NCBI RefSeq assembly: GCF_000003605.2
Contig: NW_003110731.1
Coordinates: 1-31,237 of the forward strand
Source: Saccoglossus kowalevskii
Lineage: Eukaryota; Hemichordata; Enteropneusta; Harrimaniidae
DNA length: 31,237 bases
Direction of reading: 5' to 3'
Under the pieces are notes generated by a model, which saw nothing but the letters and a program-made list of their open reading frames with translations, had not been told where the DNA came from and made no database searches. The position numbers were made by a program, and so were the translations under genes. How positions within the stretch are numbered: the stretch's first letter is position 1; each line of letters opens with the position of its first letter. Positions 23,309 to 31,237 of the stretch are shown in pieces.

Positions 23309-25560
23309 GTGACCAGACGTACCTCAGAATATACCAAGACTGACCTCAGAGATGTGACCAGACGTACCTCAGAATATACCCAGACTGATCTCAGAGATGT
23401 TACCAGACGTACCTCAGAATATACCCAGACTGGCCTCAGAGATGTGACCAGACATACCTCAGAATACACCCAGATTGACCTTAGAGATGTGACCAGACGT
23501 ACCTCAGAATGTACCCAGACTGGCCTCCGAGATGTGACCAAACGCACCTCAGAATATACCCAGACTGACATCAGAGATGTGACCAGACGTACCTCAGAAT
23601 ATACCTAGACTGACCACAGAGATGTGACCAGACGTACCTCAGAATATACCCGGACTGACCCCAGAGATGTTACCAGATGTACCTCAGAATATATCCAGAG
23701 ATGTGACCAGACGTACCTCAGAATATACCTAGACCGACCTCAGAGATGTGACCAGACGTACCTCAGAATATACCCAGACTGACCTCAGAGATGTGACCAG
23801 ACGTACCTCAGAATATACCCAGACTGATCTCAGAGATGTTACCAGACGTACCTCAGAATATACCCAGACTGGAATCAGAGATGTGACCAGACATACCTCA
23901 GAATACACCCAGATTGACCTTAGAGATGTGACCAGACGTGCCTCAGAATGTACCCAGACTGGCCTCCGAGATGTGACCAAACGCACCTCAGAATATACCC
24001 AGACTTACATCAGAGATGTTACCAGACGTACCTCAGAATATACCCAGACTGGCCTCAGAGATGTGACCAGACGTACCTCAGAATATATCTAGACTGACAT
24101 CAGAGATGTGACCAGACGTACCTCAGAATATACCCAGACTGACCTCAGAGATGTGACCAGACGTACCTCAGAATATACCCAGACTGACCTCAGAGATGTT
24201 ACCAGACTTACCTCAGAATATACCCAGACTGACCCCAGAGATGTGACCAGACGTACCTCAGAATATACCCAGACTGACCCCAGAGATGTTACCAGATGTA
24301 CCTCAGAATATATCCAGAGATGTGACCAGACGTACCGCAGAATATACCTAGACCGACCACAGAGATGTGACCAGACGTACCTCAGAATATACCCAGACTG
24401 ACCTCAGAGATGTGACCAGACGTACCTCAGAATATACCCAGACTGACCTCAGAGATGTGACCAGACGTACCTCAGAATATACTTAGACTGCCTTAGAGAT
24501 GTGACCAGACGTACCTTAGAAAATACCCAGACTGACCCCAGAGATGTTACCAGATGTACCTCAGAATATACCCAGACTGACCTCAGAAATGTGACCAGAT
24601 GTACCTCAGAATATACCTAGACTGACATCAGAGATGTGATCAGACGTTCCTCAGAATATACCTAGACTGACCTCAGAGATGTGACCAGACATACCTCAGA
24701 ATATACCCAGACTGACCTCAGAGATGTGACCAGACGTACCTCAGAATATACCCAGACTGACCTCAGAGATGTGACCAGACGTACCTCAGAATATACTTAG
24801 ACTGCCTTAGAGATGTGACCAGACGTACCTTAGAAAATACCCAGACTGACCCCAGAGATGTTAGCAGATGTACCTCAGAATATACCCAGACTGACCTCAG
24901 AAATGTGACCAGATGTACCTCAGAATATACCTAGACTGACATCAGAGATGTGATCAGACGTTCCTCAGAATATACCTAGACTGACCTCAGAGATGTGACC
25001 AGACATACCTCAGAATATACCCAGACTGACCTCAGAGATGTGACCAGACGTACCTCAGAATATACCTATACTGACCTCAGAGATGTGACCAGACGTACCT
25101 CAGAATATACCCAGACTGACCTCAGAGATGTGACCAGACGTGTCTCAGAATATACCTAGACTGACCTCAGAGATGTTACCAGACGTACCTCAGAATATAC
25201 CCAGACTGGCCTCAGAGATGTGACCAGACGTACCTCAGAATATATCTAGACTGACCTCAGAGATGTGACCAGACGTACCTCAGAATATACCCAGACTGAC
25301 CTCAGAGATGTGACCAGACGTACCTCAGAATATACCCAGACTGACCTCAGAGATGTTACCAGACTTACCTCAGAATATACCCAGACTGACCCCAGAGATG
25401 TTACCAGACTTACCTCAGAATATAACCAGACTGACCCCAGAGATGTGACCAGACGTACCTCAGAATGTACCCAGACTGACCCCAGAGATGTGTACCAGAT
25501 GTTACCTCAGAATGTATCCAGAGATGTGATCAGACATACCTCAGAATATACCTAGACCGA
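23309..25560. repeat. Superblock, copy 2
   Basis: S7 at 23309, S7b at 23748 and the module at 24108 keep the 439- and 360-bp offsets of copy 1. GTACCGCAG and ACCGACCACAG near 24334-24360 are shared with copies 1 and 3. The S7 here has GTGACC in its last monomer, and S7b has CCCAGACTG where copy 1 has CCCAGAATG. From about 25140 it uses GTGTCTCAG and the four-monomer module (25265), as in the segment near 18188, rather than the GTAACTCAG module of copies 1 and 3. Two single-base insertions at 25490-25502 (GATGTGTACC and GATGTTACC) disturb one repeat pair. Confidence 0.84.
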
Positions 25561-27709
25561 CCTCAGAGATGTGACCAGACGTACCTCAGAATATACCAAG
25601 ACTGACCTCAGAGATGTGACCAGACGTACCTCAGAATATACCCAGACTGATCTCAGAGATGTTACCAGACGTACCTCAGAATATATCTAGACTGACCTCA
25701 GAGATATGACCAGACGTACCTAAGAATATACCCAGACTGACCCCAGAGATGTTACCAGATGTACCTCAGAATGTATCCAGAGATGTGATCAGACATACCT
25801 CAGAATATACCTAGACCGACATCAGAGATGTGACCAGACGTACCTCAGAATATACCAAGACTGACCTCAGAGATGTGACCAGACTTACCTCAGAATATAA
25901 CCAGACTGACCCCAGAGATGTGACCAGACGTACCTAAGAATATACCCAGACTGACCCCAGAGATGTTACCAGATGTACCTCAGAATGTATCCAGAGATGT
26001 GATCAGACATACCTCAGAATATACCTAGATCGACCTCAGAGATGTGACCAGACGTACCTCAGAATATACCAAGACTGACCTCAGAGATGTGACCAGACGT
26101 ACCTCAGAATATACCCAGACTGATCTCAGAGATGTTACCAGACGTACCTCAGAATATACCCAGACTGGCCTCAGAGATGTGACCAGACATACCTCAGAAT
26201 ACACCCAGATTGACCTTAGAGATGTGACCAGACGTACCTCAGAATGTACCCAGACTGGCCTCCGAGATGTGACCAAACGCACCTCAGAATATACCCAGAC
26301 TGACATCAGAGATGTTACCAGACGTACCTCAGAATATACCTAGACTGACCTCTGAGATGTGACCAGACGTACCTCAGAATATATCTAGACTGACCTCAGA
26401 GATGTGACCAGACGTACCTCAGAATATACCCAGACTGACCTCAGAGATGTTACCAGACTTACCTCAGAATATAACCAGACTGACCCCAGAGATGTGACCA
26501 GACGTACCTAAGAATATACCCAGACTGACCCCAGAGATGTTACCAGATGTACCTCAGAATGTATCCAGAGATGTGATCAGACATACCTCAGAATATACCT
26601 AGATCGACCTCAGAGATGTGACCAGACGTACCTCAGAATATACCAAGACTGACCTCAGAGATGTGACCAGAGGTACCTCAGAATATACCCAGACTGATCT
26701 CAGAGATGTTACCAGACGTACCTCAGAATATACCCAGACTGGCCTCAGAGATGTGACCAGACATACCTCAGAATACACCCAGATTGACCTTAGAGATGTG
26801 ACCAGACGTACCTCAGAATGTACCCAGACTGGCCTCCGAGATGTGACCAAACGCACCTCAGAATATACCCAGACTGACATCAGAGATGTTACGAGACGTA
26901 CCTCAGAATATACCTTGACTGACCTCAGAGATGTGACCAGACGTACCTCAGAATATATCTAGACTGACCTCAGAGATGTGACCAGACGTACCTCAGAATA
27001 TACCCAGACTGACCTCAGAGATGTTACCAGACTTACCTCAGAATATAACCAGACTGACCCCAGAGATGTGACCAGACGTACCTAAGAATATACCCAGACT
27101 GACCCCAGAGATGTTACCAGATGTACCTCAGAATGTATCCAGAGATGTGATCAGACATACCTCAGAATATACCTAGACCGACCTCAGAGATGTGACCAGA
27201 CGTACCTCAGAATATACCAAGACTGACCTCAGAGATGTGACCAGACGTACCTCAGAATATACCCAGACTGATCTCAGAGATGTTACCAGACGTACCTCAG
27301 AATATATCTAGACTGACCTCAGAGATGTGACCAGACGTACCTAAGAATTTACCCAGACTGACCCCAGAGATGTTACCAGATGTACCTCAGAATGTATCCA
27401 GAGATGTGATCAGACATACCTCAGAATATACCTAGACCGACTTCAGAGATGTGACCAGACGTACCTCAGAATATACCAAGACTGACCTCAGAGATGTGAC
27501 CAGACGTACCTTAGAATATACCCAGACTGACCTCAGAGATGTTACCAGACTTACCTCAGAATATAACCAGACTGACCCCAGAGATGTGACCAGACGTACC
27601 TAAGAATATACCCAGACTGACCCCAGAGATGTTACCAGATGTACCTCAGAATGTATCCAGAGATGTGATCAGACATACCTCAGAATATACCTAGACCGAC
27701 CTCAGAGAT
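25561..27709. repeat. 574-bp HOR region with S7 at 26044 and 26618
   Basis: This is the counterpart of 8641-11085, at offset 16,613 for the S7 pair. Both S7 copies have ACCTAGATCGACC in front and are 574 bp apart; the second ends in ACCTTGACTG. The second also has two private changes, GAGGTACC near 26671 (creating a KpnI site) and GTTACGAGACG near 26891. CCTCTGAGATG occurs near 26350. Truncated relatives flank the pair on both sides (GATATGACC near 25704; ACCTAAGAATTTACC near 27340, as at 3310). The 34-bp junctions lie near 25770, 25987, 26560, 27137, 27405 and 27656. Confidence 0.82.
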
Positions 27710-28418
27710 GTGACCAGACGTACCTCAGAATATACCAAGACTGACCTCAGAGATGTGACCAGACGTACCTCAGAATATACCCAGACTGATCTCAGAGATG
27801 TTACCAGACGTACCTCAGAATATACCCAGACTGGCCTCAGAGATGTGACCAGACATACCTCAGAATACACCCAGATTGACCTTAGAGATGTGCCCAGACG
27901 TACCTCAGAATGTACCCAGACTAGCCTCCGAGATGTGACCAAACGCACCTCAGAATATACCCAGACTGACATCAGAGATGTTACCAGACGTACCTCAGAA
28001 TATACCTAGACTGACATCAGAGATGTTACCAGACGTACCTTAGAATATACTTAGACTGGCCTTAGAGATGTGACCAGATGTACCTCAGAATATACCTAGA
28101 CTGACCTCAGAGATGTTACCAGACGTACCTCAGAATATACCCAGCCTGGCCTCAGAGATGTGACCAGACGTACCTCAGAATATATCTAGACTGACCTCAA
28201 AGATGTGACCAGACGTACCTCAGAATATACCCAGACTGACCTCAGAGATGTTACCAGACTTACCTCAGAATATAACCAGACTGACCCCAGAGATGTGACC
28301 AGACGTACCTAAGAATATACCCAGACTGACCCCAGAGATGTTACCAGATGTACCTCAGAATGTATCCAGAGATGTGATCAGACATACCTCAGAATATACC
28401 TAGACCGACCTCAGAGAT
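27710..28418. repeat. 709-bp HOR beginning with S7
   Basis: Full 709-bp HOR with the same variant order as at 3766, ending exactly where the next S7 begins. Private changes are GTGCCCAG near 27891, ACTAGCC near 27922 and CTCAAAGATG near 28196. ACTAGCC is also found beside the 23-bp units at 4787 and 20751, which may hint at shared ancestry of that monomer. The 34-bp junction lies near 28365. Confidence 0.84.
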
Positions 28419-30671
28419 GTGACCAGACATACCTCAGAATATACCAAGACTGACCTCAGAGATGTGACCAGACGTACCTCAGAATATACCCAGACTGATC
28501 TCAGAGATGTTACCAGACGTACCTCAGAATATACCCAGACTGGCCTCAGAGATGTGACCAGACATACCTCAGAATACACCCAGATTGTCCTTAGAGATGT
28601 GACCAGACGTACCTCAGAATGTACCCAGACTGGCCTCCGAGATGTGACCAAACGCACCTCAGAATATACCCAGACTGACATCAGAGATGTTACCAGACGT
28701 ACCTCAGAATATACCTAGACTGACCACAGAGATGTGACCAGACGTACCTCAGAATATACCCGGACTGACCCCAGAGATGTTACCAGATGTACCTCAGAAT
28801 ATATCCAGAGATGTGACCAGACGTACCTCAGAATATACCTAGACCGACCTCAGAGATGTGACCAGACGTACCTCAGAATATACCCAGACTGACCTCAGAG
28901 ATGTGACCAGACGTACCTCAGAATATACCCAGACTGATCTCAGAGATGTTACCAGACGTACCTCAGAATATACCCAGACTGGAATCAGAGATGTGACCAG
29001 ACATACCTCAGAATACACCCAGATTGACCTTAGAGATGTGACCAGACGTGCCTCAGAATGTACCCAGACTGGCCTCCGAGATGTGACCAAACGCACCTCA
29101 GAATATACCCGGACTTACATCAGAGATGTTACCAGACGTACCTCAGAATATACCCAGACTGGCCTCAGAGATGTGACCAGACGTACCTCAGAATATATCT
29201 AGACTGACATCAGAGATGTGACCAGACGTACCTCAGAATATACCCAGACTGACCTCAGAGATGTGACCAGACGTACCTCAGAATATACCCAGACTGACCT
29301 CAGAGATGTTACCAGACTTACCTCAGAATATACCCAGACTGACCCCGGAGATGTGACCAGACGTACCTCAGAATATACCCAGACTGACCCCAGAGATGTT
29401 ACCAGATGTACCTCAGAATATATCCAGAGATGTGACCAGACGTACCGCAGAATATACCTAGACCGACCACAGAGATGTGACCAGACGTACCTCAGAATAT
29501 ACCCAGACTGACCTCAGAGATGTGACCAGACGTACCTCAGAATATACCCAGACTGACCTCAGAGATGTGACCAGACGTACCTCAGAATATACTTAGACTG
29601 CCTTAGAGATGTGACCAGACGTACCTTAGAAAATACCCAGACTGACCCCAGAGATGTTACCAGATGTACCTCAGAATATACCCAGACTGACCTCAGAAAT
29701 GTGACCAGATGTACCTCAGAATATATCTAGACTGACATCAGAGATGTGATCAGACGTTCCTCAGAATATACCTAGACTGACCTCAGAGATGTGACCAGAC
29801 ATACCTCAGAATATACCCAGACTGACCTCAGAGATGTGACCAGACGTACCTCAGAATATACCCAGACTGACCTCAGAGATGTGACCAGACGTACCTCAGA
29901 ATATACTTAGACTGCCTTAGAGATGTGACCAGACGTACCTTAGAAAATACCCAGACTGACCCCAGAGATGTTACCAGATGTACCTCAGAATATACCCAGA
30001 CTGACCTCAGAAATGTGACCAGATGTACCTCAGAATATACCTAGACTGACATCAGAGATGTGATCAGACGTTCCTCAGAATATACCTAGACTGACCTCAG
30101 AGATGTGACCAGACATACCTCAGAATATACCCAGACTGACCTCAGAGATGTGACCAGACGTACCTCAGAATATACCTATACTGACCTCAGAGATGTGACC
30201 AGACGTACCTCAGAATATACCCAGACTGACCTCAGAGATGTGACCAGACGTATCTCAGAATATACCTAGACTGACCTCAGAGATGTTACCAGACGTACCT
30301 CAGAATATACCCAGACTGGCCTCAGAGATGTGACCAGACGTACCTCAGAATATATCTAGACTGACCTCAGAGATGTGACCAGACGTACCTAAGAATATAC
30401 CCAGACTGACCTCAGAGATGTGACCAGACGTAACTCAGAATATACCCAGACTGACCTCAGAGATGTTACCAGACTTACCTCAGAATATACCCAGACTGAC
30501 CCCAGAGATGTGACCAGACGTACCTCAGAATATACCCAGACGACTGACCCCAGAGATGTTACCAGATGTACCTCAGAATATATCCAGAGATGTGACCAGA
30601 CGTACCTCAGAATATACCTAGACCGACCTCAGAGATGTGACCAGACGTACCTCAGAATATACCCAGACTGA
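28419..30671. repeat. Superblock, copy 3
   Basis: S7 at 28419, S7b at 28858, module at 29218, then the long run of 44-bp, GAAAATACC, CAGAAATGTG and ACGTTCC units to the GTAACTCAG module at 30420. The offset from copy 1 is 23,133 at the left end and 23,042 at the right end. The 91-bp difference is explained by the extra 90-bp duplication and one extra T in copy 1. Private changes are GACATACC in the first S7 monomer, ATTGTCC near 28586, CCCCGGAG near 29344 and a 3-bp GAC duplication at about 30539-30544, which makes a 48-bp unit. The 34-bp junctions lie near 28802, 29410 and 30570. Confidence 0.85.
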
Positions 30672-31237
30672 CCTCAGAGATGTGACCAGACGTACCTCAG
30701 AATATACCCAGACTGACCTCAGAGATGTGACCAGACGTACCTCAGAATATACTTAGACTGCCTTAGAGATGTGACCAGACGTACCTTAGAAAATACCCAG
30801 ACTGACCCCAGAGATGTGACCAGATGTACCTCAGAATATATCTAGACTGGCCTCAGAGATGTGAACAGACGTACCTCAGAATATACCTATACTGACCTCA
30901 GAGATGTGACCAGACGTACCTCAGAATATACCCAGACTGACCTCAGAGATGTGACCAGACGTACCTCAGAATATACCTAGACTGACCTCAGAGATGTTAC
31001 CAGACGTACCTCAGAATATACCCAGACTGGCCTCAGAGATGTGACCAGACGTACCTCAGAATATATCTAGACTGACCTCAGAGATGTGACCAGACGTACC
31101 TTAGAATATACTTAGACTGGCCTTAGAGATGTGACCAGATGTACCTCTGAATATATCCAGACTGGCCTCAGAGATGTGATTAGACGTACCTCAGAATATA
31201 TCTAGACTGACCTTCAGAGATGTGACCATGATGAACT
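30672..31237. repeat. Right end of the array in this window
   Basis: Consensus monomers, a 44-bp ACTTAGACTGCC unit near 30755, TTAGAAAATACC, ACCTATACTG and ACTTAGACTGGCC units, resembling 13090-13210 toward the end (GTGATTAGACG). The last units carry GTACCTCTG near 31142 and an extra T in GACCTTCAG near 31213. The final bases, from about 31222, read ACCATGATGAACT where ACCAGACGTACCT is expected. This may be the edge of the array or a low-quality sequence end; too few bases remain to decide. Confidence 0.8.

Larger units (their letters stand above)
1..31237. repeat. 45-bp satellite array filling the window
   Basis: Every line of the window can be laid out as copies of one 45-bp monomer, with a few substitutions per copy. 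Landmarks in order are AGATGTGACC, AGACGTACCT, CAGAATATAC, CCAGACTGAC and CTCAG. Length, corrected for shortened units, gives roughly 700-710 monomers. Common variants are GTTACC for GTGACC, GACTTACC or GATGTACC for GACGTACC, CTGACCCCAG for CTGACCTCAG, CTGGCCTCAG, and ACCTAG, ATCTAG or ACTTAG for ACCCAG. The array starts mid-monomer, so its left end lies outside the window. All copies have the same orientation; I saw no inversion. Consensus composition on the + strand is 15 A, 13 C, 9 G and 8 T. The family is not one I recognise. Array length and HOR organisation suggest eukaryotic heterochromatin such as a pericentromeric, subtelomeric or interstitial block, which is inference. I saw no match to a CENP-B box or a telomere motif. 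Confidence 0.97.

Noticed and set aside
30536-30546. In-frame 3-bp addition suggesting selection to keep the reading frame
   Set aside because: It is a simple GAC duplication in one unit, and the next 34-bp unit (near 30570) breaks the frame anyway.
1-31237. CRISPR array, because of regular repeats
   Set aside because: Repeats are directly head to tail with no unique spacers, and units differ by scattered substitutions.
1-31237. VNTR exon of a mucin-like or surface protein, suggested by the 15-codon period and Ser/Thr-rich translation
   Set aside because: Frequent stops in the only open frame, roughly 55 frame-shifting 34-bp units, further 44-bp units and more than 31 kb without a unique exon or intron boundary argue against it.
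1-31237. Ciliate-type genetic code in which TAG/TAA would keep the frame open
   Set aside because: The commonest stop is CAG to TAG, which would be silent in such a code, but each 34-bp unit moves translation into frames closed by consensus TGA or ATG-TGA, so no long product results.
1-31237. Centromeric CENP-B box or telomeric repeat
   Set aside because: I saw no match to the CENP-B box pattern and no TTAGGG-like runs. The short TTAG seen in ACTTAGAC units is only a monomer variant.

Overview
The whole 31,237-base window is one tandem-repeat (satellite) array. From the first base to about position 31,221 it consists of head-to-tail copies of a 45-bp monomer of about 49% GC, roughly 700-710 copies by length. 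I see no unique sequence, protein-coding gene, RNA gene, transposon, CRISPR array, origin or attachment site. The window starts inside a monomer. Only its last ~15 bases depart from the repeat, so the array probably extends beyond it on at least the left side.

The organism cannot be named from the sequence. A homogeneous array of more than 31 kb with multi-monomer higher-order repeats (HORs) is typical of eukaryotic heterochromatin. The single CpG of the consensus monomer (in GACGTACC) is often seen as TpG or CpA (GATGTACC, GACATACC), the pattern left by cytosine methylation. This points to a methylating genome, for example a vertebrate or plant, but weakly.

The monomer has internal structure. 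CAGA recurs every 11, 11, 11 and 12 bp, so it reads as four diverged ~11-bp quarters: CAGACGTACCT, CAGAATATACC, CAGACTGACCT and CAGAGATGTGAC. The main shortened units lose whole quarters. About 55 units of 34 bp lack exactly the third quarter, and two units of 23 bp lack 22 bp. A third class of 44-bp units has lost a single base.

HORs are layered on the monomers. A seven-monomer signature, called S7 here, occurs 16 times (starts 1751, 3766, 5286, 9431, 10005, 16851, 17560, 18492, 19730, 21508, 22735, 23309, 26044, 26618, 27710, 28419). A related form, S7b, occurs five times (2190, 5725, 11097, 23748, 28858). Spacings between signatures fit 45n minus 11k, with small corrections for visible indels: 574, 709, 1092, 1227, 1238, 1520, 2015 and others. 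Layout: 1-1750 plain monomers; 1751-5285 S7 blocks; 5286-7671 a long superblock; 7672-8640 transition; 8641-11085 574-bp HORs; 11086-12980 S7b block and plain monomers; 12981-16850 753-bp HORs in a ~1.8-kb duplication; 16851-23308 709-bp HORs and relatives; 23309-25560 second superblock copy; 25561-28418 574- and 709-bp HORs; 28419-30671 third superblock copy; 30672-31237 right end.

Open frames of up to 129 codons exist on both strands because 45 is a multiple of 3 and the consensus lacks stops in one frame of each strand. They start at GTG, contain stops fixed within the HORs and are frameshifted at every 34-bp unit. I treat none as a gene. I found no new biological system; the points of interest are the array's stepwise evolution and several patches that look like assembly errors.
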